Of a stretch of DNA of 64,000 nucleotides, positions 51,561-60,137 are shown one piece after another. The stretch covers positions 20,895 through 84,894 of the forward strand of contig NZ_JAKRGC010000004.1 of NCBI RefSeq assembly GCF_022347745.1, read 5' to 3'. The position numbers and the translations under genes are program-made. The notes beneath the pieces were generated by a model, which had not been told where the DNA came from, did not search any database, and saw nothing but the letters and a program-made list of their open reading frames with translations. Position 1 is the first letter of the stretch, and every line of letters starts with the position of its first letter. Source of the stretch: Streptomyces sp. OfavH-34-F. GTDB lineage: Bacteria > Actinomycetota > Actinomycetes > Streptomycetales > Streptomycetaceae.

Positions 51561-52250
51561 GTGAGTGGAGCCACGGGCGCCGGTTCGGCCGCTTCCGGAG
51601 CCGGAGGTAACGGTGCCCGTGGCCCTGCCACGGACTCCCAAGGGGGCACTGTGACGGATACGCGGGGCCCTCAGCCCCAGTACGAGGGTTACGCGACCGG
51701 GCCGCTGCCCGGCGAGCGGGAACCCGCACCGGGCCAGGCGGGCCCGTACCACCCGCCGCAGGCCTATCCGGCGCCCGCGGGCGCCACCCACGGCGGCGGG
51801 CCCTCCTACGGCGGTCCGCAGGGCGTGGGACCGGCCCAGACGGCCCGCAAGCCGCGGACGGGTGCGCGGACCACTCCCCGCACCCGCAAGGCGCGCCTGC
51901 GGGTGGCCAAGGCCGATCCGTGGTCGGTGATGAAGGTCAGCTTCCTGCTGTCCATCGCGCTCGGCATCTGCACGGTGGTGGCGTCGGCGGTCCTGTGGAT
52001 GGTGATGGACGCGATGGGGGTCTTCTCCACCGTGGGCGGCACCATCAGCGAGGCGACCGGCTCCAACGAGGGCAACGGCTTCGACCTCCAGGCGTTCCTG
52101 TCGCTGCCGCGGGTCCTCATTTTCACGTCGGTCATCGCCGTGATCGACGTGGTTCTCGCCACCGCGCTGGCGACGCTGGGCGCCTTCATCTACAACCTGT
52201 CGGCGGGCTTCGTGGGCGGCGTGGAGCTCACGCTGGCCGAGGACGAGTAG
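51561..52250 (+). CDS. DUF3566 transmembrane protein
   Basis: A 229-residue protein located right after gyrA (3 bp gap), as in most actinobacteria. The N-terminal part (to about 110) is Gly/Pro/Thr-rich and disordered; a DUF3566 core follows with two membrane helices, VMKVSFLLSIALGICTVVAS and later IFTSVIAVIDVVLATALATL. In mycobacteria a related neighbour (CwsA-type arrangement) affects division, but no function is assigned here. Likely cotranscribed with gyrBA. Confidence 0.85.
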   Translation: MSGATGAGSAASGAGGNGARGPATDSQGGTVTDTRGPQPQYEGYATGPLPGEREPAPGQAGPYHPPQAYPAPAGATHGGGPSYGGPQGVGPAQTARKPRTGARTTPRTRKARLRVAKADPWSVMKVSFLLSIALGICTVVASAVLWMVMDAMGVFSTVGGTISEATGSNEGNGFDLQAFLSLPRVLIFTSVIAVIDVVLATALATLGAFIYNLSAGFVGGVELTLAEDE

Positions 52251-52326
52251 CCCTGCGGGTATCGATTTTGGGACTGGCCCCGACGTGCGCTAATCTTCAG
52301 AAGTCAGCGCGACGGAAAAGCGCGGC

Positions 52327-52400
52327 GGGGCTATAGCTCAGTTGGTTAGAGCGCATCCCTGATAAGGATGAGGCCACAGGTTCAAATCCTGTTAGCCCCA
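52327..52400 (+). tRNA. tRNA-Ile (GAT)
   Basis: Cloverleaf with acceptor GGGGCTA pairing TAGCCCC, D-loop AGCTCAGTTGGTTAGAGC, anticodon stem-loop around CCCTGATAAGG (anticodon GAT), and T-loop GGTTCAAATCC. The CCA is encoded, extending to 52403. It lies 76 bp after the DUF3566 gene and is followed by a terminator hairpin. Confidence 0.97.
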
Positions 52401-52409
52401 CCAGACACG

Positions 52410-52439
52410 AAGGCCCCCACCGGAAACGGTGGGGGCCTT
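52410..52439. terminator. Terminator after tRNA-Ile
   Basis: AAGGCCCCCACCG (52410-52422) and CGGTGGGGGCCTT (52427-52439), 13-bp stem with GAAA loop. Confidence 0.85.
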
Positions 52440-52457
52440 CGGCGTCTACGGCTGACA

Positions 52458-52871
52458 TCAGCCGCTCTGAGCCTGGTCTTCGTCTTTCTGTTGATCCAGC
52501 TTCGTTGCTTCGTGCGCGGCGAGCTCTTCAGGGGTGCCCACGAAGGCGGCACCGCAGTTCGGCGGCAGACGATCGACCACCAGGGCGATGACTTCCTGCA
52601 CTGTGGCCACCTGTCCCACCCACTCGGATCGCAGCGGCCCGAGGGCCCAATAGGTGCCTTCGGTGCCGGGCACGATGTAGGGGATGTCCCAGGTCCACCG
52701 CCTCTCGGTGCAACGGCTGAAGTGAAGCTCCCCCATCCCCGTCCAGGGGAAGAGCTGCCGCAAGCGTGGCTCGGCGTAGGCCGCGTCCAGCAGCTCGACG
52801 GCTACACGCCCGTCGGCACGCACTGCCTGCCAGCCCGCCTCGACGACAGAGTTCGATGAGTCCAAGGTCAT
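52458..52871 (-). CDS. DUF6193-like hypothetical protein
   Basis: A 137-residue protein (ATG at 52871; another ATG is at 52886) with no signal or membrane segment. It reads VAVELLDAAYAEPRLRQLFP, TGMGELHFSRCTER and WTWDIPYIVPG, which I recognise from small Streptomyces proteins of the DUF6193 type; function unknown. It converges with the tRNA-Ile. Such proteins are common in accessory gene sets. Confidence 0.75.
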   Translation of the reverse strand: MTLDSSNSVVEAGWQAVRADGRVAVELLDAAYAEPRLRQLFPWTGMGELHFSRCTERRWTWDIPYIVPGTEGTYWALGPLRSEWVGQVATVQEVIALVVDRLPPNCGAAFVGTPEELAAHEATKLDQQKDEDQAQSG

Positions 52872-53020
52872 GGCACCAGCATGCATGCCGGGTCCAGGCC
52901 CCAGGGAGAGTCAGCCGATGAGTGGGTCTTCCAGGAGTTCGGCGAGCATGCCGACCGCCTCCCGGCACCGTGATCCGGCGGCCACCCCGACCGCTTCACG
53001 AATGGGCTGAAGCTCCTGGT

Positions 53021-53344
53021 TCAGCCGGCGGCCGGGCGGCGGAGGCGGCCGCGTACGGTCTCGGTGAGCGCGCCCAGGATGAACGCCTGGATCAGGGCGC
53101 TGAGGGCCACTGCCACGCCCAGGTACCAGACGGACGTGTCGGAGACGCCCCAGATCGCCTCGCAGAGCATGGCGAAGAACAGGGAGGTCGGGGCGGTGAC
53201 GAGGAACGTCCAGACTCCCACCATGCCCGGATCTCCGATGGTCGCGGCGGCCACTTCGAACACGACGGTCGCGCCGACGATCCCCAGGTAGATCGCGGAA
53301 GCGAGGTTGCCGAAGGTGAGGCGGAGCAGGGCGCGAGCGTGCAT
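53021..53344 (-). CDS. Small SCO4225-like membrane protein
   Basis: A 107-residue membrane protein with three hydrophobic helices (IYLGIVGATVVFEVAAATIG, VGVWTFLVTAPTSLFFAMLC, VWYLGVAVALSALIQAFILG) and a basic C-terminus. Similar to the short SCO4225 family of membrane proteins of unknown function. No enzymatic motif is seen. It lies between the DUF6193-like and DUF6344-like genes, all on the minus strand. Confidence 0.7.
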   Translation of the reverse strand: MHARALLRLTFGNLASAIYLGIVGATVVFEVAAATIGDPGMVGVWTFLVTAPTSLFFAMLCEAIWGVSDTSVWYLGVAVALSALIQAFILGALTETVRGRLRRPAAG

Positions 53345-53521
53345 GGATTCCCCCGGTGTGAGCGGTGCGGTGTGCTGTGGTGCTGCTCATACTCGTCGCG
53401 AACCGGGTGCCGGACGTGAGTACACGTACTCATCTCGGCGGGTGTGGATGCGGGGGCGCACGGGAAAGCCCCCGTCCGGTGGCTACCGGTCCGGGGGCTC
53501 GGAGGATCAGTGGGGGCGCTG

Positions 53522-53902
53522 TCACGGTGGGAGGAGCGAGGCGTCCTGGTCCGGGGCGCCGTGCGAGGTGCGGGCGGTGCCGGTGGTGTTCACGGCGTTC
53601 CCGGTGTCCACGGACAGATGGCGGGTGGCGGGTGAGGAGCCGTGGGCCTCGGCGCGGATGCGCTGCTTCATCGTGGGCGGCAGGGCCCGGTCACGCGGAA
53701 GGGTCCATCGGACCGAGGGGCCGGTAGCGGTTGCGCGGGCGGCGGGCTTGTGCGCGGGACTCGTCGTCGCCGCCGGCTCCGTGTTCGTGTGCGTGGATTC
53801 CGCGGCGGCGGCGGTCGAGCCGGCGAGGCCCAGCGACGCGAGGAGGGCGAAGAACGCGGTGATGAAGGCGGTCCAGATGCTCTTGGCCGTGACGGTGCTC
53901 AT
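53522..53902 (-). CDS. DUF6344-like small secreted protein
   Basis: A 126-residue protein beginning MSTVTAKSIWTAFITAFF, then ALLASLGLAGSTAAAAES, a likely signal peptide, followed by a Thr/Ala/His-rich mature part with no Cys. The amino-terminal block resembles DUF6344 proteins of streptomycetes. The 306-bp gap upstream (53903-54208) holds a TATAGT hexamer at 54158 that could be the promoter of the divergent DLW-39 gene; nothing else is seen. Function unknown. Confidence 0.68.
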   Translation of the reverse strand: MSTVTAKSIWTAFITAFFALLASLGLAGSTAAAAESTHTNTEPAATTSPAHKPAARATATGPSVRWTLPRDRALPPTMKQRIRAEAHGSSPATRHLSVDTGNAVNTTGTARTSHGAPDQDASLLPP

Positions 53903-54208
53903 GGCCCCTCACTTTCGGGTGGTCCGGTTTGCTTACCTTTCCGATGATGTGGATCGGGCCCGCGATTTCATGGATCGACGCCGCGGACGCGTCGATCTTC
54001 AGATGAACACCACTCGTATGGTTCAACCGGCTGTCCCCGGCTCCCGGCGGACGGTGTGCGCAGCCGCCCGAGGGGTACGCACACCGCTGTACGGAGCGCA
54101 CGCCCACAGGCGCCAATTGGGTTGCGGGGAGGTCACCGGTCGATATCGGCCGGTGTGTATAGTCGGGCGGCAGAAGTCCCCTACGCCAACGAAAGACGAG
54201 GTCGCGCG

Positions 54209-54343
54209 GTGAAGAAGCTTCTCCTGGTCGCACTGGCCGCCATCGGCGGGCTCCTCGTGTACCGCCAGATCCAGGCGGATCGCGCCGAGCAGGATCTGTG
54301 GACGGAGGCGACTGACTCCGTGCCCGCAGGTTCGGGTGTCTGA
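54209..54343 (+). CDS. DLW-39 family small protein
   Basis: A 44-residue protein with GTG start at 54209, one membrane segment (KKLLLVALAAIGGLLVYRQI) and the acidic tail QDLWTEATDSVP that defines the DLW-39 family, a conserved actinobacterial peptide of unknown role. A typical AAAGACGAGG sits just upstream. It is followed by a hairpin at 54362. Confidence 0.85.
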   Translation: MKKLLLVALAAIGGLLVYRQIQADRAEQDLWTEATDSVPAGSGV

Positions 54344-54361
54344 GACGGAACAGCCTGGTAC

Positions 54362-54389
54362 GAGCCCCGGTCGCGGAAGCGGCCGGGGC
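54362..54389. terminator. Terminator after DLW-39 gene
   Basis: AGCCCCGGTCGC (54362-54373) and GCGGCCGGGGCT (54378-54389), a 12-bp stem with one T-G wobble and a GGAA loop. The rest of the 312-bp gap 54344-54655 shows no gene or clear promoter. Confidence 0.75.
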
Positions 54390-54655
54390 TTCGTGCTGTT
54401 GCGGGACCGTGACCGCTGTGCTCTTGGGTTCGCTCCCGTGAATCAATAGCTTGCTTGAGCAAAGTAGGGGTGGATCAGCGGCACGATTCGGTTGCCGCCG
54501 CAGACACCGGTGGGGCGCGAGGGGCAGGATGGGCCGTCGTCGCGGTGGTGGGCGCAGGGGCGGGGGGTTGCCGTCCCGGCTGTGATGCCGGCCGTGTTCG
54601 ATGTGTACGTGAGGGCTGCGGGGGCAGCTCCGGCGATGACGAGGGGAAGCGCGTG

Positions 54656-56008
54656 ATGAGGCGGCGCAGCAGGGTGCGGGGGGCACTGGCGGCGGTGGCG
54701 GCGATGTGCGCGGTGGCGGTGCTGCCCGGACAGGCGTACGCGGCCGGCGAGCCGGGTGCGTACACCTTCGATCCGGACGCCGAAACGGTCACGGGCCAGG
54801 AGGTCAGCGCCGACGCGGTGGCCCTCCGGCCGGACACCGTCTACCGGAGCGCGATCTCGGGCAACCAGAAGCTGTACTACCGGCTGAACCTGGACGCGAA
54901 GACGAACGCCTACGTCTCCGCCGTCGTCGTGCCGAAGGCCGGTGGCGAGGTGGCCTACGGGGACGGCGTCACGATCAGCATCCGGGACAGCTCGGACGAC
55001 GAGTGCAGTTCGCAGGACGCCCTCTTCGGGTCCGCGCAGTATCCGCGCCCCATAGCCGCCTATGCCTCCCGGCGGATCGAGGCGGACGGAAGCTGCCAGG
55101 AGGCCGGTACGTACCACGTGCTCGTCGAGCGCCAGAGCAAGGCGGCGTCCGACCAGGGGGAGTGGGAGCTGGAACTGCGCTACGTCTCCGAGCCGGCGCT
55201 CGCGAACCCCTCGTCCCGGCCCACCGAAGCCCCGACCTCCTGGCCCTCCGCCTCACCGCCGCCGCCCGTCGCGGCCACGGACAACACCCGGCGCGGGGGC
55301 GCCGGTCACTACGACGCCACCAGCCTGGAGACCGGGGAGTGGAAGGACCGGATCGAGCCGGGGCAGACCCTCTTCTACCGGGTGCCGGTGGACTGGGGGC
55401 AGCAGCTCTACGCCACGGCCGGGCTGAGCAACAGCACCTCCGCGAAGAATCCATTCGTCGGCAGCGCGCTGGCGATGTCACTGGAGAATCCCGCACTCGG
55501 GCACGTCACCGAGGTGTCGCCGATGGCGTATGCGGGAAAGCCGACTTCCGTCTCGTTCGACCCGCTGCCTCCCGTGGCGTACGAGAACCGGTACGACTCC
55601 AGCGACGAGACCAACGGCATGAGGTTCGCCGGCTGGTACTACCTCTCCGTCTCGCTGAGCCCTCGGGTCGCGGCGGCGTACGGCGACAAGCCGATCACGC
55701 TGACGCTCCAGATCAGCGTCGAGGGGAAGGCCGACGAGGCACCGTACAAGGGTGACGCGGGGATCTTCGCCGTGACGCAGGGCGACAAGGAGGCGGCGCG
55801 CAAGGGCCAGAGCGGCGCGCAGGCCGCGGCCGGCGCCGACAGCGGCACGATGAAGGTCGTCGCGGCGGCCGGTATCGGCACCGGCACGCTGCTGGTGCTC
55901 TGGCTCGGGGTGTGGACGCTGGTCGCGCGGCGCCGCGCGGCGGCCGTGCCCGCGGCCCCCGCGAACGCCGGGGCGTATCCGTACGGGGGCCCGCCGCAGG
56001 CCTGGTGA
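54656..56008 (+). CDS. Secreted membrane-anchored protein, unknown function
   Basis: A 450-residue protein with a signal peptide (RRRSRVRGALAAVAAMCAVA up to AYAAG), two similar beta-rich segments (an early TVYRSAISGNQKLYYRLNLD and a later LFYRVPVDWGQQLYATAGLS), a Pro/Ser linker between, and a C-terminal helix VVAAAGIGTGTLLVLWLGVW plus basic tail. The repeats suggest tandem extracytoplasmic domains. The start is ATG 54656. Its stop is 20 bp from the 3' end of the convergent Ser/Thr kinase gene. No catalytic motif is seen. Confidence 0.75.
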   Translation: MRRRSRVRGALAAVAAMCAVAVLPGQAYAAGEPGAYTFDPDAETVTGQEVSADAVALRPDTVYRSAISGNQKLYYRLNLDAKTNAYVSAVVVPKAGGEVAYGDGVTISIRDSSDDECSSQDALFGSAQYPRPIAAYASRRIEADGSCQEAGTYHVLVERQSKAASDQGEWELELRYVSEPALANPSSRPTEAPTSWPSASPPPPVAATDNTRRGGAGHYDATSLETGEWKDRIEPGQTLFYRVPVDWGQQLYATAGLSNSTSAKNPFVGSALAMSLENPALGHVTEVSPMAYAGKPTSVSFDPLPPVAYENRYDSSDETNGMRFAGWYYLSVSLSPRVAAAYGDKPITLTLQISVEGKADEAPYKGDAGIFAVTQGDKEAARKGQSGAQAAAGADSGTMKVVAAAGIGTGTLLVLWLGVWTLVARRRAAAVPAAPANAGAYPYGGPPQAW

Positions 56009-56027
56009 ACGGCCGAAGCGGCCGCGC

Positions 56028-57338
56028 TCAGATCCGGGTCAGCGCCCAGATGCCGACGGCGAAGCAGACCAGCGCCACCAGCAGGACCGGGACCGCCACC
56101 TTCGGGGACGGTCCCGGACGCGTTCCGGCAGCGGCGCGGCCCTGCGGCGCCGGCACCTGGTCCGGGAAGGACGGCCCGTGCTGCGGGGCGGTGTAGGGGA
56201 GGGTGTACGGGGCCGGCGCGGGGGCCGGGTAGCCGTACGCGGCCGCAGGGGCGGCGGTTTGCGGGGCGTGGGGCGCGGGAAAAGCCGGCTCGGGCGGCGG
56301 GAGGTGGAAGCTGCCCGTCTCGGACATGGCGGCGCCCGAAAGGGGCTGCGAGGAGGCCGGGTTCGGCACGGGCGGGTTCGGCGCGGGCGCCGGCGGGGTG
56401 TCCGGAGCGGGGGCCGCGGCCGGTGTCGGGGCCGGGGTCGGTGCCGTCTGTCCGGGCGTCACGGGTCCGTCCGGGCCGAATCCCTCGGGCAGCGGGCCGA
56501 TTTGGTCGAAGACCTCCACCGGCTCCTCGTCGCCCGTGGGCTCGGGCAGCATCTCCACGGCGGCCGTCAGCGCCTTGCGCGCCCCCGTGGCGGTGCGGAA
56601 ACGGTTCTGGGGGTCCGGCTGGAGCAGCCCCGCTATGACCTGCCACAGCGGTTCCGGGACGCCGTCGGGCGCGCTCGGCGTGCCGTACTCGGCGAAGTGC
56701 TCGACGAGTTCCTGGGAGTCGGGCTTGGTGCCCTGGAGCAGATAGAGGGCGACCAGGCCGACCGCGAAGAGGTCCGCAGGGAAGTCGGGCTCCGCGCCCA
56801 TCATCTGCTCGGGCGCGAAGTAACCCAGCGTCCCCACGACGTAGTTCGTCTCGGTGAGCCGGGGCTCGCCCTTGCGCATGGAGATGCCGAAGTCGGACAG
56901 CCGCAGATGCGGGCGGCCCCGGCCGGTGGCCTCCAGCAGGATGTTGGCGGGCTTGATGTCGCGGTGCACGACGCCCTCGGCGTGCACGGTCGAGAGGCCG
57001 GACAGCAGCTGGTCGAGCAGGGTGCAGACGAAACGCGGCGGCAACGGGCCGTAGTCGCCTATGACATGGGCGAGTGAGCCGCCGCTGACGAGGTCCATGG
57101 TGAACAGGACCTTGTCGTCGTCGGCGGCCCAGCTGGCCGGTGCCAGGACATGCGGGTGCTCGATGCGCAGCGCCTGTTCCCGGACGAAGCGGAGCAGCGT
57201 GTGCGCGTCGCTCTGCTGGAGGACCTTGGCCGCCACGTAGCGGCGCCGGCGGTGGTCCCAGGCGCGCCAGACGGCACCGACCCCCCCGCGGCCGATCGGA
57301 TCGACCAGTTCGTACCGTCCGGCGAAGACCTCACCCAT
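56028..57338 (-). CDS. Serine/threonine protein kinase
   Basis: A 436-residue Hanks-type kinase with an intact catalytic domain: glycine loop GRGGVGAVW, VAAKVL lysine, HRDIKPANILL, and SDFGISM plus GTLGYFAPEQMMG activation segment. A long Pro/Ala linker and a C-terminal membrane helix VLLVALVCFAVGIWALTRI follow, with almost no external domain. It is preceded on the same strand by an XRE regulator gene and converges with the secreted protein gene. Probable substrates are unknown. Confidence 0.93.
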   Translation of the reverse strand: MGEVFAGRYELVDPIGRGGVGAVWRAWDHRRRRYVAAKVLQQSDAHTLLRFVREQALRIEHPHVLAPASWAADDDKVLFTMDLVSGGSLAHVIGDYGPLPPRFVCTLLDQLLSGLSTVHAEGVVHRDIKPANILLEATGRGRPHLRLSDFGISMRKGEPRLTETNYVVGTLGYFAPEQMMGAEPDFPADLFAVGLVALYLLQGTKPDSQELVEHFAEYGTPSAPDGVPEPLWQVIAGLLQPDPQNRFRTATGARKALTAAVEMLPEPTGDEEPVEVFDQIGPLPEGFGPDGPVTPGQTAPTPAPTPAAAPAPDTPPAPAPNPPVPNPASSQPLSGAAMSETGSFHLPPPEPAFPAPHAPQTAAPAAAYGYPAPAPAPYTLPYTAPQHGPSFPDQVPAPQGRAAAGTRPGPSPKVAVPVLLVALVCFAVGIWALTRI

Positions 57339-57395
57339 GGCGCTGCGCCCGCTCCCCGTTCCTGTTCCGGCCCGTGCCCCTGTACCGCTCGGGGT

Positions 57396-57944
57396 CTAGC
57401 TCTGGTGGCTCTCGTAGTGCGCCACCGCTTCCGCGGTGCGCCCCGCCCCGTACACCCGGAGGAACTCTGCCAGTTCCGGGTGGGTCGGGGCGAGGGAGTC
57501 CGCCGCATCGATGATGTCACCGGCGGCCGCGACCGAACGCAGCAGCGACTGGATCTCCCGGACCACCCGGCGCACGGTGGGCGCCCCGCCGGTCGATGTG
57601 GTCTGGCCGGTGCCGGCGAGGACCGATCCGCCCTGGGACTTCTTGATCTCCTCCATGCGGGCCGCGGCCTCGCCGGCGCTGACACTGCCGTCGGCGACCT
57701 GACCGGCCAGTTCCTGGAGGGCCTGCACGCGCTGCACGACCGCCGGGTTGCCGATCTTCGCGCGCTGGCCGCTCATGAGCTGGGAGAGCATGGGAGCGGA
57801 GAGTCCGAGGGCCGCGGCGAGCCGGGCCTGGTTGAGGCCGAGATCGTCGATCAGCCGGCGGAAGAGCGCGCCCAACGGCTCTCCGTACCAACTGCGCTGG
57901 AGGTCTCTGGCTCTGGCCGTCGCCTCTTGTTGCGCTGCATCCAT
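57396..57944 (-). CDS. XRE-type helix-turn-helix regulator
   Basis: A 182-residue protein. The helix-turn-helix is LGLNQARLAAALGLSAPMLS, with MSGQRAKIGNPAVVQRVQAL, near residues 40-75, and a long C-terminal region with an alpha-helical pattern. The start ATG 57944 is chosen; an ATG 18 bp upstream is possible. It lies 57 bp upstream of the kinase gene on the same strand, so the two may be cotranscribed; the protein may regulate or be phosphorylated by that kinase (inference). Confidence 0.85.
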   Translation of the reverse strand: MDAAQQEATARARDLQRSWYGEPLGALFRRLIDDLGLNQARLAAALGLSAPMLSQLMSGQRAKIGNPAVVQRVQALQELAGQVADGSVSAGEAAARMEEIKKSQGGSVLAGTGQTTSTGGAPTVRRVVREIQSLLRSVAAAGDIIDAADSLAPTHPELAEFLRVYGAGRTAEAVAHYESHQS

Positions 57945-58112
57945 TGCGTCTCCCCTTCGCATCGGCTTCGCTGCTGCGAACCTCGACCAGCATCTTACGG
58001 AGCGTGGTCGCGCACGGGGAGTCCCCGTATTTTTGCAGGAACACGGGGGTGAGCCGGTACTCTGTTCTGCGGCGGTGGCCGAACGTCGCGGCGTTCAGGG
58101 CTGCATGCTGTC

Positions 58113-58185
58113 GGGGCCTTAGCTCAGTTGGTAGAGCGCTGCCTTTGCAAGGCAGATGTCAGGAGTTCGAATCTCCTAGGCTCCA
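58113..58185 (+). tRNA. tRNA-Ala (TGC)
   Basis: Acceptor GGGGCCT pairing with AGGCTCC, D-loop AGCTCAGTTGGTAGAGC, anticodon loop CTTTGCAAG (anticodon TGC), T-loop GAGTTCGAATCTC. The CCA tail is not encoded, so the CCA-adding enzyme at 21-22.6 kb would complete it. It is divergent from the XRE gene and followed by a long hairpin. Confidence 0.97.
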
Positions 58186-58191
58186 CATCTC

Positions 58192-58233
58192 AGAGGTCCC
58201 CCGACCTGCGGAAACGCGGGTCGGGGGACCTCT
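58192..58233. terminator. Terminator after tRNA-Ala
   Basis: AGAGGTCCCCCGACC (58192-58206) pairs with GGTCGGGGGACCTCT (58219-58233); an inner GCG/CGC extends it around a GAAA loop, giving one of the longest stems in the window. Confidence 0.85.
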
Positions 58234-58326
58234 TTGCATATGCCTGAGGCGAGGTGCGCGACAGCCGGCCGGGCCGTCGGAGAGCGCGGACGTCCTCCAC
58301 GGCGGCGAAGCCGGTCGGCGCCGGGG

Positions 58327-59058
58327 TCAGGGGCGTCCTTCGGGGTCCGTGGGGCCCGGGCCGTCCTCGCCCGTCGCCTCGGCGTCCGCCTGCTTGGCCT
58401 CGACCTCGGGGTCCAGGAGCGACGAGGAGTGCGGGCTGCCGTCCACGGAGGACAGCGGGGCGCGGTCGTCGACCTCGGTGGGGGCCGGCGGCTCCACCAG
58501 CCACTCCGGGTTGGCCTGCTTGTCCCACCAGCGCCAGGCGGCGTACCCGGCGATCGCGAGGACGCCGGTCACGGCCACGCCCTTGAACGCCATGCCGACC
58601 CTGGCCCGCCGGTGCTGCTTGCGGGCGAGCTTGCGGATCTGCTCGGCCGTGACCTGGCCGCGCAGCGCGGCGACGGCGGCTGCGCTGCGCTGCGCGGCCT
58701 CCTCGGCCACCGGCTGGGCGGCGGCCATGGCGCTCTCGATGCGCGGGACGGTGTAGTCCGCGGCGCTGCGAGCGGCCCGGCGGGTCTGCTGGGCGGCACG
58801 CGTGGCGACCTCGTCGACCTTCGGGGGGACGTGCGTGCGGGCGAGCTCGATGCGGGGGGCGACGTGTGCGCCGTACTGGACACGGGCCTGCCTGGCTGCC
58901 TTCGACACCTTGGGTGCCAGCAGTGTGCGTGCCTCGTGCGCGTAGTGAACGGCCTGTTCCTTGGCCGTATCGGCGTAGGGCGCCACCACGTCCGCGGCGT
59001 GCTGCACGCTGTCCCTCGCCGAGTCGGTTGCGGCACGCACGCTGTCGATGCGGGTCAC
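58327..59058 (-). CDS. DUF5324-like protein
   Basis: A 243-residue protein starting at GTG 59058 (VTRIDSVRAATDSARDSVQH) behind AAGGAGGAGG. It has long amphipathic Ala/Glu/Arg helices (VQHAADVVAPYADTAKEQAV and similar repeats), one membrane segment (FKGVAVTGVLAIAGYAAWRW) near residue 165, and an acidic tail. This pattern resembles DUF5324 proteins of actinobacteria, unknown function. The upstream gap to the cyclophilin gene (59059-59434) has no gene. Confidence 0.78.
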   Translation of the reverse strand: MTRIDSVRAATDSARDSVQHAADVVAPYADTAKEQAVHYAHEARTLLAPKVSKAARQARVQYGAHVAPRIELARTHVPPKVDEVATRAAQQTRRAARSAADYTVPRIESAMAAAQPVAEEAAQRSAAAVAALRGQVTAEQIRKLARKQHRRARVGMAFKGVAVTGVLAIAGYAAWRWWDKQANPEWLVEPPAPTEVDDRAPLSSVDGSPHSSSLLDPEVEAKQADAEATGEDGPGPTDPEGRP

Positions 59059-59434
59059 GGGATTCCTCCTCCTTGGTGGCGGGTTGGTACTCCGCCTTTC
59101 CACCCATTTCGAGATCATGCCTGCGTGGGGTCGGTGCGGCACGTGGAGTGGGCATCCGGGGTATCCCTCACGCAGGGGACGTCTCGGGTCGTTCGGGGCA
59201 AGGGGAGCCTTTCGCCGACCATGCCACGCTTCCGTCCGCCGCGCCCCGGTACGGCGCGCACCTGGCGGCACGGTTCACACGGGGGCGGCGCGGGAAGCCA
59301 CCCGGTGCTCGCCTCGGGCACCGCCGGGGCGCCCCGTGCAAGGATCGGGGCGTCGGGTCCGGGCCGGTTGCCGGGCGGGCCGACGCGCGGCGCGGCCGCG
59401 CTGAGCACATGTGCAGACTCACGGAAGGCAGATC

Positions 59435-59962
59435 GTGGCCGAAGAGCTTTACGCCACCTTGAAGACCAACCAGGGCGACATCGAGATCCGGCTGCTGCCG
59501 AACCACGCTCCCAAGACGGTCAGGAACTTCGTCGAACTCGCCAACGGCGAACGCGAGTGGATCAACCCGGAGACCGGTGCGAAGACCAAGGACCGGCTGT
59601 ACGACGGCACCGTCTTCCACCGTGTGATCAGCGGTTTCATGATTCAGGGCGGTGACCCGCTGGGCAACGGCACGGGCGGTCCGGGCTACAAGTTCGCGGA
59701 CGAGTTCCACCCCGACCTCGCCTTCACGAAGCCGTACCTGCTCGCCATGGCCAACTCGGGCCCCGGCACCAACGGCTCGCAGTTCTTCATCACGGTCGCG
59801 CCGACCTCCTGGCTGACCGGCAAGCACACCATCTTCGGCGAGGTGACGAACGAAGCGAGCAAGCGGGTCGTCGACGCCATCGCGGAGGCCGACACCAACT
59901 CGCGCACCGACCGTCCGGTGAAGGACGTCGTCATCGAGTCGGTCGTCGTCGAGAAGCGCTGA
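59435..59962 (+). CDS. Peptidyl-prolyl cis-trans isomerase (cyclophilin)
   Basis: A 175-residue cyclophilin-type isomerase, cytoplasmic (no signal peptide). Start GTG 59435 after CGGAAGGCAG. Motifs: FHRVISGFMIQGGDPLGNG and NSGPGTNGSQFFITVAPTSW, with the catalytic Arg in FHRV. It assists protein folding and lies 175 bp before the rhomboid gene. Confidence 0.93.
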   Translation: MAEELYATLKTNQGDIEIRLLPNHAPKTVRNFVELANGEREWINPETGAKTKDRLYDGTVFHRVISGFMIQGGDPLGNGTGGPGYKFADEFHPDLAFTKPYLLAMANSGPGTNGSQFFITVAPTSWLTGKHTIFGEVTNEASKRVVDAIAEADTNSRTDRPVKDVVIESVVVEKR

Positions 59963-60137
59963 GACCCTTCGTCACCGCCCGGTCACTCTCCGGTCCCATG
60001 TTCGGGGAACCAACCGCCCCGCTCGTCCGTATCTCAATGACGGGACGGACGCGCGGGGCGGTGCCTCGTGCGTCCCGTGTGCCGAAGGGGACCGTACGAG
60101 AAGGACCGCAGGACGAGGACCGAGGGGACCGGAAGCC

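Noticed and set aside
52327..52403. tRNA-Ile 3' end as integration site
   Set aside because: No repeated copy of the tRNA end or integrase gene is seen in the window.
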